DNA of 64,000 nucleotides, taken from positions 2,232,001-2,296,000 of the forward strand of contig OZ241323.1 of assembly GCA_965199685.1 (NCBI GenBank), written 5' to 3'. A program made the translations under genes and the position numbers. A model generated the notes under the pieces. It did no database searches, was not told where the DNA came from, and saw nothing but the letters and a program-made list of their open reading frames with translations. The stretch's first letter is position 1, and each line of letters opens with the position of its first letter. Below, piece after piece: positions 15,433 through 23,363 of this stretch. This DNA comes from SP5GCR1 sp965199685 (lineage in GTDB: Bacteria; Pseudomonadota; Gammaproteobacteria; Poriferisulfidales; Oxydemutatoraceae).

Positions 15433-17082
15433 ATGAGTTATCAGGTTCTTGCGCGCAAATGGCGGCCGCGTACTTTTGAGGAGGTCGTGGGGCAACAGCA
15501 TATCGTTCAAGCATTACAGAATGCTTTATCTCTTGGTCGGCTACATCACGCTTATTTGTTCAGTGGCACTCGCGGCGTAGGCAAAACCACTTTGGCTAGA
15601 ATACTGGCTAAATGTTTTAACTGCGAAGAAGGTGTGAGCGCAGTCCCGTGTAATCAATGTGCCGCTTGCGTGCAGACTGATGCCGGTCGCTATGTGGATC
15701 TGATTGAAGTGGATGCGGCATCGCGTACTGGAGTGGAAAACATGCGCGAGCTACTGGATCAAGTCCCTTATGCACCGAATGTCGGCACTTATAAAATCTA
15801 TCTAATAGACGAGGTGCACATGTTGTCTATTAGTAGCTTCAACGCACTGCTTAAAACTTTGGAAGAACCACCCGAGCATATAAAATTTTTCTTTGCAACC
15901 ACCCACCCGCAAAAGATACCAGTGACGATCTTGTCGCGCTGTTTGCAATTCAATCTATTGCGCCTGCCTTATACTGACATTAGAGATTACCTTGCGAAAA
16001 TGATGGGCAAAGAAGAGATTGCATTTGAAGAAAATGCACTAAACGAAATTGCCGTTGCTGCCGACGGTAGTGTCCGAGATGCATTAAGCCTATTGGATCA
16101 AGCGATCTCTTATGGGAACGGCGCGCTCAAAGACAAAGAGGTGAAGACCATGTTAGGTACCGCATCTAGAACGCAGGTTGCAAACCTGCTTAAACGCGTT
16201 GCCGATCAGGATATATCCGGAGTGATTGATATGAGCGCAGAGATTTATCAAGCGGGCGTGGACTTTAACGATGTGCTTCGGGAGTTGATTGCTTTATTGC
16301 ATCAAATCGCATTGCGCCAAGCATTGCCCAAAGCCGAATTGCCGCCCCAATTTGAAGAGGCGGATGTCGCCGAACTGGCAACTGCGCTTAAGCCGGAGGA
16401 TACACAGCTATATTACCAATTTGCATTGGCTGCTAAACGTGATATGGCAGTGGTCTCGGATTATAAAGCTGCCTTTGAGATGACCATGCTGAAAATGGTG
16501 TGCTTCGTGCCGTTCCATGCAGAATTAGCCTCTCAAACTACGCAAAGACAAACCCAAGAAACCACGAGTACTGCTACACCTCAATCTAAACCTCCGACTG
16601 ACACTGCCGCCAAAGTATCTCACCCAAACAAAAATACACAAGCCTCAGATGCAGACTTATCTGCTCATGACGAATCGGGACAACAAAAGAATCTTTTGGA
16701 CTGCAAAAGCACAGACGACTGGCGGCACTATGTAGAAGCATCAAGACTTAAGGGGGCAGCCCGAGCAATATGTCTTAACTCGTCACTAGCCATTGAGTCC
16801 GATAATCAAGCTACCATAGAAGTCCCTCCTGACATCAAAGATTTATGTAGCGAAGATATTAAAGCGGAGATATTAAATAAACTTAAACAGCTCAATGGTG
16901 GCGATATACAATTAACATTCAAATATACTAAACCCAACGCAACGCCAATTTCCGAAGATGAAAAAATAAACCGACAAAGACAACACGATGCAGAAATGTC
17001 TATTAAAGAAGATCCTAATGTGCAAGCACTACAAGAAAAGCTGGGCGCACAAGTGATATCCAACACAACCAAACCCATATAA
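15433..17082 (+). CDS. dnaX: DNA polymerase III subunits gamma/tau
   Basis: 549-residue clamp-loader ATPase. I start at the ATG at 15433 (MSYQVLARKWRPRTFEEVVG), the canonical N terminus; the frame extends back into the SRP RNA but that is not coding. Walker A GTRGVGKT is at residues 45-52, the zinc site C61/C64/C73/C76 or C79 follows, then IDEVHML (Walker B) and the SRC arginine-finger region. The C-terminal domain ends EDPNVQALQEKLGAQVI...KPI, the alpha-binding tau domain V, so full-length tau is encoded. I saw no obvious A-rich slippery heptamer at the position used in E. coli. It starts about 24 bases after the SRP RNA and is probably co-transcribed with it. Confidence 0.93.
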   Translation: MSYQVLARKWRPRTFEEVVGQQHIVQALQNALSLGRLHHAYLFSGTRGVGKTTLARILAKCFNCEEGVSAVPCNQCAACVQTDAGRYVDLIEVDAASRTGVENMRELLDQVPYAPNVGTYKIYLIDEVHMLSISSFNALLKTLEEPPEHIKFFFATTHPQKIPVTILSRCLQFNLLRLPYTDIRDYLAKMMGKEEIAFEENALNEIAVAADGSVRDALSLLDQAISYGNGALKDKEVKTMLGTASRTQVANLLKRVADQDISGVIDMSAEIYQAGVDFNDVLRELIALLHQIALRQALPKAELPPQFEEADVAELATALKPEDTQLYYQFALAAKRDMAVVSDYKAAFEMTMLKMVCFVPFHAELASQTTQRQTQETTSTATPQSKPPTDTAAKVSHPNKNTQASDADLSAHDESGQQKNLLDCKSTDDWRHYVEASRLKGAARAICLNSSLAIESDNQATIEVPPDIKDLCSEDIKAEILNKLKQLNGGDIQLTFKYTKPNATPISEDEKINRQRQHDAEMSIKEDPNVQALQEKLGAQVISNTTKPI

Positions 17083-17287
17083 CCTAGCAGAAATTAACAA
17101 ATACGATTGGAGAATTGCACTGAACTTTGCCCAAAACTCTCATTTTTTTACCTATAAATTCCCTAAAATCAACAGAATAAAAAATACCTTAAAAAAAACC
17201 CTTGAAATAATATTGCTATATAAGCATATTATGATATACTTATATACATCAATGACGTAATCCATTTTAGATATAGGAGTTAAATCA

Positions 17288-17359
17288 ATGGAACTTTTAA
17301 TGTTAGCTTTAGTTTGGTCTACAGTATTTTTTTGCATGAGAAAAGGCTATTTAGATTAA
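17288..17359 (+). CDS. 23-residue hydrophobic peptide, copy A
   Basis: The frame begins MELLMLALVW, continues through a T-V-FFC segment and ends MRKGYLD. It has an uninterrupted hydrophobic stretch of about 16 residues followed by a short basic/polar tail, the layout of a single-span membrane peptide. A ribosome site AGGAG lies nine bases before the ATG. Copy B differs at three bases in 72, two silent and one V-to-A, which suggests that the protein sequence is maintained. I do not recognise the family. Possibilities are a type I toxin, a small membrane-protein regulator, or a leader peptide for the conserved RNA that follows. Confidence 0.6.
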   Translation: MELLMLALVWSTVFFCMRKGYLD

Positions 17360-17421
17360 ACTATTCCAATTGCTGAGACCCCCCCTGAACTCGGCGACAG
17401 GAAGTCAAACCCTCCTTAGAC

Positions 17422-17477
17422 AGTGGTAATGATTACCACGACCCTTTTGCCGGGGACACAGTCCCCGGCTTTTTTTA
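17422..17477 (+). terminator. Hairpin plus rho-independent terminator, copy A
   Basis: A 7-bp hairpin GTGGTAA-TGA-TTACCAC (17423-17439) precedes a G+C-rich stem GCCGGGGAC/GTCCCCGGC (17449-17457, 17461-17469) followed by a run of T. This is a textbook intrinsic terminator. Confidence 0.9.
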
Positions 17478-17686
17478 TGCCGCATTACTAGTAGAACCTA
17501 CCGAAAATTAACAAATACGATTGAAGAATTGCACTGACTTACTTAAAAGCCTCATTTTTATGTCTATAAACTGCATAAAATCAACAAAATAAAAAACACC
17601 TTAAAATAATATTGCTATATAAGCATATTATGATATACTTATATACTTCAATGATATAATACACTTTAGATATAGGAATTAAACGA

Positions 17687-17758
17687 ATGGAACTTTTAAT
17701 GTTAGCTTTAGTTTGGTCTACGGCATTTTTTTGCATGAGGAAAGGCTATTTAGATTAA
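17687..17758 (+). CDS. 23-residue hydrophobic peptide, copy B
   Basis: Same peptide as copy A with alanine in place of valine at position 13; it begins MELLMLALVW and ends MRKGYLD. The ribosome site is weaker (AGGA). Codon differences from copy A are mostly silent, the best sequence evidence that the frame is translated. Confidence 0.6.
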   Translation: MELLMLALVWSTAFFCMRKGYLD

Positions 17759-17847
17759 ACTATATCAATTGCTGAGACCCCCCCTGAACTCGGCGACAGG
17801 AAGTCAAACCCTCCTTAGAAAGTGGTAATGATTACCACGACCCTTTT

Positions 17848-17876
17848 GCCGGGGACTATGTCCCCGGCTTTTTTTT
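17848..17876 (+). terminator. Rho-independent terminator, copy B
   Basis: Stem GCCGGGGAC/GTCCCCGGC (17848-17856, 17860-17868) with a run of eight T. The loop differs from copy A (TAT against ACA-like) while the stem is identical. Confidence 0.9.
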
Positions 17877-17896
17877 ATTTCACACTATCTTTATTT

Positions 17897-18125
17897 TGAG
17901 GCTGCTGAAAAAGTACTACCACTGTATGAACCCAACCGCTTGCGCCATATAATTTATAATAACCACCCGTAGGGGAGGGCTAACATGCTCTCCCTAAAGT
18001 ATTGTATTTGCACCGTCTTAACCGCCATGCGCCTCCTGTATGGGTTACCGTAAATAAAATGGATGAATGGATTGATTGTGCAGACACAACGCGTTTGGGC
18101 GAACATATAAGCTCGCCCCTACAAC
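17897..18125. repeat. Composite interspersed repeat upstream of queA
   Basis: Starts GAGGCTGCTGAAAAAGTAC (terminal module). It contains a GTAGGGGAGGGC...GCTCTCCCT hairpin (17970-17996) and a second hairpin GGGCGA...TCGCCC (18097-18119). The open frame running through the last part into queA is repeat-derived and is not part of the QueA protein. Confidence 0.7.
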
Positions 18126-18135
18126 AACCTTAGAA

Positions 18136-19164
18136 ATGCAAACCGAATTTTACGATTTTGATTTTCCCCAAGAGTTAATCGCATCTTGCCCTCCGCTTAA
18201 ACGCTCGGATAGTCGATTGCTACATGTAGATGCAAGAGGTGGTGTCCACGACCGTTGTTTCAACGATGTGGCCAATCTATGCCGCCCTAACGATTTGTTG
18301 GTTGTCAACAACAGCAAAGTAATCCCTGCTAGATTGCCGGCGATTAAAAGTAGCGGTGGCAAAGTGGAAATCCTAATTGAACGATTGCTGGATACACATC
18401 GTGCGCTGGTGATTTTGCGCAGCTCCAAACCCACTCGAGCCGGGGCAATACTACTAGTCGGACCACAAAACAAGGTTATCGTAGAAGAACATCGCAAAAA
18501 TCTATTCGTCGTCAAATCGCAAGATAAGCGGTTTGAAGATCTGCTGGCTTTGTATGGCACCGTGCCGCTCCCCCCCTATATCAAACGTGATCCAAATACA
18601 ACCGATAGAGAACGTTATCAAACGGTTTATGCCAAACAGCCCGGCTCAGTTGCTGCACCGACCGCAGGCTTGCATTTCAACAGCGCAATGATAGATGCCC
18701 TGAAGGCGCGCGGTGTTGATTATGCAGAACTCACCCTGCACATAGGTTTGGGCACTTTCAATCCCATACATAGCGACAACATAGAACATCATGCGATGCA
18801 TAGCGAGAGGCTTCAGGTAGGAGAAGACCTGTGCCGAGCATATGCTCATTGCCGACAACAGCAAGGTCGTGTTATCGCCGTCGGTACAACCGTGGTTAGA
18901 GGGCTTGAAAGCGCGATGAAAGATGGACAACTCAAACCTTACGATAATGATACTTCGCTTTTCATTAAACCCGGCTTTCGGTTTCAAGCGGTTGATAGGT
19001 TGATTACCAATTTTCATCAGCCTAGAACGACGCTTTTTGTATTGGTTTGCTGTTTCGCCGGCTACCAAAACATGAAGCACGCCTACTTGCATGCGATAAA
19101 ACAACGTTATCGTCTGTTCAGTTATGGCGATGCAATGTGGCTGGAGAGAAACAATGAAGTTTGA
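18136..19164 (+). CDS. queA: S-adenosylmethionine:tRNA ribosyltransferase-isomerase QueA
   Basis: 342-residue enzyme that makes epoxyqueuosine on tRNA. I start at the ATG at 18136 (MQTEFYDFDFPQELIASCPPLKRSDSRLL), the canonical N terminus. Signatures are NNSKVIPARL, ERYQTVYAKQPGSVAAPTAGLHF and TLHIGLGTFNPI, and the C-terminal LITNFHQPRTTL. The ribosome site is weak. It overlaps tgt by 11 bases, the usual queA-tgt pairing of the queuosine pathway. Confidence 0.95.
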   Translation: MQTEFYDFDFPQELIASCPPLKRSDSRLLHVDARGGVHDRCFNDVANLCRPNDLLVVNNSKVIPARLPAIKSSGGKVEILIERLLDTHRALVILRSSKPTRAGAILLVGPQNKVIVEEHRKNLFVVKSQDKRFEDLLALYGTVPLPPYIKRDPNTTDRERYQTVYAKQPGSVAAPTAGLHFNSAMIDALKARGVDYAELTLHIGLGTFNPIHSDNIEHHAMHSERLQVGEDLCRAYAHCRQQQGRVIAVGTTVVRGLESAMKDGQLKPYDNDTSLFIKPGFRFQAVDRLITNFHQPRTTLFVLVCCFAGYQNMKHAYLHAIKQRYRLFSYGDAMWLERNNEV

Positions 19165-20308
19165 GCTACAAGCAACCGACGGCGCGGCACGTTCTGGCGT
19201 ATTAAAATTTCCACAGATAGAAGTTGAAACGCCGGTCTTCATGCCAGTCGGCACCGCTGCCACCGTCAAAGCGATGACACCTGAAATGCTACAGTCAGTT
19301 GGCGCAAAAATTATCTTGGCAAATACCTTTCATTTGATGTTGCGCCCGGGCGCAGAACTCATTGATAAAGCCGGTGGCTTACATCAATTTATGGCATGGC
19401 CGAACGTCATCCTGACCGATTCGGGTGGTTTTCAAGTTTATAGCCTAGGCCAGTTGTCCAAAGTCTCGGAACGAGGTGTGTCATTTCGCTCACCAATAGA
19501 CGGGCAGGCTGTTTTTTTGGATGCCGAGCGTGCAATAAAAATACAACATAAACTGGGTGCCGACATTATTATGTGCTTTGATGAATGTACACCCTATCCC
19601 GTAGATCATGAAACAGCCAGCAAATCAATGGAGCTGTCAATGCGCTGGGCGCAACGATGCAAAACCGAACACGGCACACATCCTGCCTCGCTTTTTGGTA
19701 TTGTGCAGGGCGGCGTATACGACGACCTACGGCTACAATCGGCACAAAGGTTGATGGAGATTGGTTTTGACGGCTATGCAATCGGCGGCTTGGCGGTTGG
19801 TGAAAGTGCATCTGAAAGATTACAGGTTTTAGATACGCTACATCCCATACTACCTGACAATAAACCACGTTATCTGATGGGTGTCGGCAAACCTGAAGAT
19901 ATATTGGAAGGTGTGTTACGCGGCATAGACATGTTTGATTGTGTAATTCCCACTCGCAATGCGCGCACTGGTTTCATCTATACGCGCAACGGTTTATTGC
20001 GAATAAGGCAAGCGCGTTATCGCGACGATTTCACGCCCATAGACCCCGACTGCGACTGCTACACTTGCAGACACTTTACACGCGCCTATCTAAGACATTT
20101 AGATCAAAACAACGAGATACTGGCTTCCATGCTCGCCACCATCCATAACCTGTATTATTTTCAGCAACTAATGGGCGAGATCCGCACCGCAATACAGAAC
20201 AAAAGTCTAAGCCAATTCGCCGAGCGGTTTTATAAATTGACTAGTGCAGAACCGCCACAACCACCCCGTCAGGCTTCGCCTGCCACCCCTCCACAGGAGG
20301 GGAATTGA
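19154..20308 (+). CDS. tgt: tRNA-guanine transglycosylase Tgt
   Basis: 384-residue enzyme that exchanges guanine-34 for preQ1. The ATG at 19154 (MKFELQATDGAARSGVLKFP) has GGAGAG just upstream inside queA. Catalytic aspartates are in LTDSGGFQVYSL and MFDCVIPTRNARTG; the zinc site is CDCYTCRHFTRAYLRHL. The native protein appears to end near FAERFYKLTSAE. The last 18 residues (proline/glutamine-rich, ending PPQEGN) are a translation of the double-hairpin repeat at 20260-20308, an extension created by repeat insertion. Confidence 0.95.
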   Translation: MKFELQATDGAARSGVLKFPQIEVETPVFMPVGTAATVKAMTPEMLQSVGAKIILANTFHLMLRPGAELIDKAGGLHQFMAWPNVILTDSGGFQVYSLGQLSKVSERGVSFRSPIDGQAVFLDAERAIKIQHKLGADIIMCFDECTPYPVDHETASKSMELSMRWAQRCKTEHGTHPASLFGIVQGGVYDDLRLQSAQRLMEIGFDGYAIGGLAVGESASERLQVLDTLHPILPDNKPRYLMGVGKPEDILEGVLRGIDMFDCVIPTRNARTGFIYTRNGLLRIRQARYRDDFTPIDPDCDCYTCRHFTRAYLRHLDQNNEILASMLATIHNLYYFQQLMGEIRTAIQNKSLSQFAERFYKLTSAEPPQPPRQASPATPPQEGN

Positions 20309-20310
20309 TT
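20260..20310. repeat. Double-hairpin repeat forming the end of tgt
   Basis: Contains CAGGC-TTC-GCCTG and CCCCTCC-ACA-GGAGGGG hairpins, the same module as at 3991-4035, 7331-7377, 13809-13853 and 54444-54490. It is read in frame by tgt. Confidence 0.8.
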
Positions 20311-20430
20311 AATGCAGAATATAAAAACTAAAAATCATCAATTTGTAATATTTTTTTCATATCTGTGTCATATAATTGATAATAATAGCAGACTAACATA
20401 TAACTTTTTACTTTGACTAAAGGAGATGCC

Positions 20431-21897
20431 ATGAAAAAACTATATCAGATAATGATTTTTTCGCTTACCTTGATTTGCCTGCCGTTATCCGTTTCGGCAC
20501 AGACGATGGAAGAAAAAATCAAGAACCTAGAAGCAACCGTAGAACGGTTGCAACAAACTTTGACTGAGATGCGTGCTGAGATGGAAAAATCCAAAGAAGC
20601 CGATATGTCCGGAAAAGGCGGCGTTGTTCGCACCGACGGTGAGAACATAACCTTGTCTACCACTGGTGGTGGCATGAAGCTCAAGTCGGACAACGGGAAC
20701 TCGTTCCAGTTTGGCGGTCGCTTGCAGTTGGATTATGACGATTGGGACTTTGACGAAGCTGGAGACGGCTCCGACAGCAAATGGCGCCGTACCCGTATCA
20801 CTGCCAAAGGCACCGTTAAAAAAGATTGGGCTTATCACCTGACGATCAACGTAAGCGATGAAGGTATAGACGAGCGCAATGGAACTGCCGACATCAACAC
20901 CGGCTTTTTTAGATATGACGGCTTCAAGCCGATGAGTATCTGGGTTGGTAAATTCAAGGAACCTTTTAGTATGGAAAGATTGGCAAGTTCCAACGCGATC
21001 AGCGCGATTGAACGTGGAATGATGCTGGATGTCATCAACGAAGGCCACGGACACCCCCACACAGCTGGCGTGATGCTTTCTGGTTATCATGCAGATATGG
21101 GCAACCTGAACTGGGCATTTGGTGTATTTGACGACAATGAAAAAGATGCCGACGGCGATATTAATTTTGCATACACTGGTCGTATCGCTGCTGCACCAAG
21201 AATAAACGACAATAGCTTCTTTCATCTAGGTGCTGCTTATTCCGAACGTGAAAGAGATGGATCAGAAAGTGGTGCTTATACAGTGAGAACACGTTTTAAT
21301 GTGAATGGAAGCAATGTGCGTCCTACATTAGCTACGCTCCCAAGTGGAGATGACATCTCACAATGGGGATTGGAAGGTGCGTTTGTGACCGGACCGTTTT
21401 CTCTACAAGCCGAATATGTTGATCTGGAAGTAGATGGCGGCACTAGCTTCAATCAAAAAGAAGATGTGGAATTCACAGTTCGTGTAGACGGAGAGGATTA
21501 TGACATTACCGTTGGGGAAAGAGATATTGAGCCACTTCGTCGCTACAGTGATTTAGAAGCCGATGGCTATTACATCCAAGGTGCTTGGACGATTACTGGC
21601 GAACAGCGAGGCTATAAAAACAAAGGTGGTTATTTTGGTGGAATCAAGCCCAAAGGTCCTCTGGGGGCATGGGAATTGGTCGCACGCTACGAAGAAATTG
21701 ATGTAGAGTATGGGGGTATCATAGGCACTGGAGAAGATAGGGCGGATAGGGAGGCCGAAAAAATGCTAGTCGGGCTTAACTGGTACGTCAACAACAATGT
21801 CAGGTTTATGCTCAACTATATTGATGCCGATACAGAAGGGCTTACAAATAATATAGACGGCGACGCAATCTCGCTTCGTGCTCAATACGCATTCTGA
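20431..21897 (+). CDS. Outer-membrane porin of the phosphate-selective (OprP/OprO) type
   Basis: 488-residue protein starting at ATG 20431, seven bases after AAGGAG. It has a Sec signal peptide (MKKLYQIMIFSLTLICLPLSVSAQ) and a coiled coil (about residues 25-55, MEEKIKNLEATVERLQQTLTEM). A long beta-barrel follows with many alternating strands and ends with phenylalanine (LRAQYAF), as required for outer-membrane assembly. FGGRLQLDYDDWDF, WRRTRITAKGTV, FRYDGFKPMSIWVGKFKEPFSMERL and FMLNYIDAD are OprP/OprO-type signatures. The natural substrate is unknown. It stands alone between tgt and the sox operon. Confidence 0.85.
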   Translation: MKKLYQIMIFSLTLICLPLSVSAQTMEEKIKNLEATVERLQQTLTEMRAEMEKSKEADMSGKGGVVRTDGENITLSTTGGGMKLKSDNGNSFQFGGRLQLDYDDWDFDEAGDGSDSKWRRTRITAKGTVKKDWAYHLTINVSDEGIDERNGTADINTGFFRYDGFKPMSIWVGKFKEPFSMERLASSNAISAIERGMMLDVINEGHGHPHTAGVMLSGYHADMGNLNWAFGVFDDNEKDADGDINFAYTGRIAAAPRINDNSFFHLGAAYSERERDGSESGAYTVRTRFNVNGSNVRPTLATLPSGDDISQWGLEGAFVTGPFSLQAEYVDLEVDGGTSFNQKEDVEFTVRVDGEDYDITVGERDIEPLRRYSDLEADGYYIQGAWTITGEQRGYKNKGGYFGGIKPKGPLGAWELVARYEEIDVEYGGIIGTGEDRADREAEKMLVGLNWYVNNNVRFMLNYIDADTEGLTNNIDGDAISLRAQYAF

Positions 21898-21910
21898 TAT
21901 AACAAGAACT

Positions 21911-21972
21911 CTCGGATATAGATCGGAAATTTCGACCCCCTCCCAGGTCATACAACCGACTCTATATCCGAG
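21911..21972 (+). terminator. Long inverted repeat after the porin gene
   Basis: A perfect 12-bp inverted repeat CTCGGATATAGA / TCTATATCCGAG (21911-21922 and 21961-21972) with a 38-base loop lies 14 bases after the porin stop. There is no T run, so it may be a mRNA-stabilising 3' structure or factor-dependent terminator rather than an intrinsic one. Confidence 0.5.
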
Positions 21973-22142
21973 CTCCTTATACCAAACACACCTTAACTTG
22001 TGGGGTATAAACATAAAAAAATCCTATTATTCTTGTCTATAAAATTTATGCCTAAATTTCCATATTTTTTTAATATTTAAGCTATTAACTAATATATAAT
22101 CAAAAGTACTTTGTGCTGATATAACATTTATGGAGGAATGAA

Positions 22143-22514
22143 ATGCAGAAGATAAGAAACAGAATCTTAAACATTGTTGCTATTGCGTGTGCAGTTGCGT
22201 TGTTGTTTCCGATAACGACAATTTCGGAAGAACACAGCGAGATGCACATGGTTGAAGAAGGCAAAGCACTTACCTTTGACAGAAAAAAAGGTAACTGTGT
22301 CTCGTGTCATTACATCGTTGGTGCAGAATCCCCAGGCAACATTGGTCCGGCTTTGGTGGGAATGAAAGTACGATACCCTAAAGCCGAATTACGAAAGCGC
22401 ATCTGGGATATCACTCTATCTGCACCCGAAGCTGCGATGCCGCCGTTCGGCAAGCATCAAATTCTAAGCGAAGAAGAAATAGATAAAATCACCGAATATA
22501 TTTACACACTATGA
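22143..22514 (+). CDS. soxX: SoxX, c-type cytochrome subunit of SoxAX
   Basis: 123-residue periplasmic monohaem cytochrome. It has an N-terminal signal (RNRILNIVAIACAVALLFPITTI), haem motif CVSCH (about residue 52) with NIGPALVGM after it, and a distal methionine in AAMPPFGKH. GGAGG lies before the ATG. SoxAX couples thiosulfate to the SoxY cysteine. It opens a sox operon with short gaps. Confidence 0.92.
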   Translation: MQKIRNRILNIVAIACAVALLFPITTISEEHSEMHMVEEGKALTFDRKKGNCVSCHYIVGAESPGNIGPALVGMKVRYPKAELRKRIWDITLSAPEAAMPPFGKHQILSEEEIDKITEYIYTL

Positions 22515-22555
22515 ACATCCCGAACCATCACAACCTATTAAAGGAGGACTGAAAA

Positions 22556-23014
22556 ATGGATAAAACAAGGAGAAAATTACTGATAGGAACAGGCACAGGT
22601 CTGTTACTTGCAAGTTGGTGGCCGCAATCTCTGTTTGCAGCCCGAGCATCCGAAGAAGCATTTGGGTCAAAATCACTAGACGAGAGCATTAAAGAACTAG
22701 TCGGAAATGCTGAGGTGATTGAAGACAACGAGCATATTCACATTAAGGCACCCACCATATCGGAGAACGGTGCTGTGGTGCCGATCTCGGTGGAAGTTGA
22801 TATGGATAACGTCGATGCGATTAGCCTCTTGGTTGAAAAAAACCCTTTGCCACTGACTTCTAGTTATAAGTTTCACAAAGCTTCCGACCCGTACATCTCT
22901 ACGCGAATCAAAATGATGGGCACTTCTGATGTGATTGCGTTGGTGACTGCGGACGGTAAACACTACAAAGCAACTGAGCTTGTTAAAGTGACAATCGGCG
23001 GTTGCGGCGGTTAA
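22556..23014 (+). CDS. soxY: SoxY, sulfur-carrier subunit
   Basis: 152-residue protein with a twin-arginine signal (TRRKLLIGTGTGLLLASW) and the diagnostic C-terminal swinging arm ending GGCGG, whose cysteine carries the sulfur substrate. GGAGG sits directly upstream. It pairs with SoxZ and is exported as a complex through Tat. Confidence 0.95.
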   Translation: MDKTRRKLLIGTGTGLLLASWWPQSLFAARASEEAFGSKSLDESIKELVGNAEVIEDNEHIHIKAPTISENGAVVPISVEVDMDNVDAISLLVEKNPLPLTSSYKFHKASDPYISTRIKMMGTSDVIALVTADGKHYKATELVKVTIGGCGG

Positions 23015-23039
23015 GGCAGTTAAAAAGCGAGGAGTTAAA

Positions 23040-23351
23040 ATGTCCGATTCTATGAAAATTCGCACCAAAATAGAAGGTGATCATATAGAGGTCAAAGCCT
23101 TGATAAAACATCCTATGGAGACTGGTATTAGAAAAGACAAAAATGGTAATCCAATACCGGCACATTATATTGAGAACTTGACCGCAGAGGCCAACGGCAG
23201 AGTTGTGTTCTCTGCCGAGTGGGGATCAGGAATTGCCGCCAACCCCTACATTTCTTTCAGGTTCAAAGGAGCCGAAGCCGGTGATGAGTTGAAGCTCAGC
23301 TGGACAGACAACGCTGGAGCTTCGGATTCTTTGACCGTTCCCATTGAATAA
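23040..23351 (+). CDS. soxZ: SoxZ, sulfur-carrier partner subunit
   Basis: 103-residue protein of the SoxZ family, without a signal of its own. The pattern IRTKIEGDHIEVKALIKHPMETGIRKDKNGN and AEWGSGIAANPYISFRFKG is characteristic. GAGGAG precedes the ATG. It would be co-exported with SoxY. Confidence 0.95.
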   Translation: MSDSMKIRTKIEGDHIEVKALIKHPMETGIRKDKNGNPIPAHYIENLTAEANGRVVFSAEWGSGIAANPYISFRFKGAEAGDELKLSWTDNAGASDSLTVPIE

Positions 23352-23363
23352 ACGGAGGTATCC

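Larger units (their letters stand above)
17090..17478 (+). repeat. Small-peptide module, copy A of a tandem duplication
   Basis: First of two tandem units (period 399 bases measured between the peptide start codons). Order: a diverged A+T-rich leader, an 8-bp inverted repeat TATATAAG/CTTATATA (17217-17224, 17239-17246), a ribosome site, a 23-codon frame, a strongly conserved G+C-rich segment (17360-17449), a small hairpin and a strong terminator. The segment after the frame differs from copy B at only about three positions, while the leader differs much more. Confidence 0.8.
17500..17880 (+). repeat. Small-peptide module, copy B of a tandem duplication
   Basis: Second unit with the same parts in the same order. 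The TATATAAG/CTTATATA inverted repeat is at 17616-17623 and 17638-17645 and is unchanged. The leader before it has drifted by substitutions and small deletions relative to copy A. The presence of a complete terminator in each unit means that the two are separate transcription units. Confidence 0.8.

Noticed and set aside
16965..16976. A-rich run near the end of dnaX as a frameshift site for gamma
   Set aside because: It lies within the last part of tau domain V, far from where gamma would end, and is not a proper slippery heptamer.
17152..17337. Minus-strand frame of 61 codons opposite the small peptide
   Set aside because: It lacks a ribosome site and is explained by the A+T-rich leader; an antisense RNA there is possible but there is no evidence for this protein.
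18076..18135. N-terminal extension of queA
   Set aside because: The extra residues are encoded by a repeat hairpin, and the conserved QueA N terminus starts at 18136.
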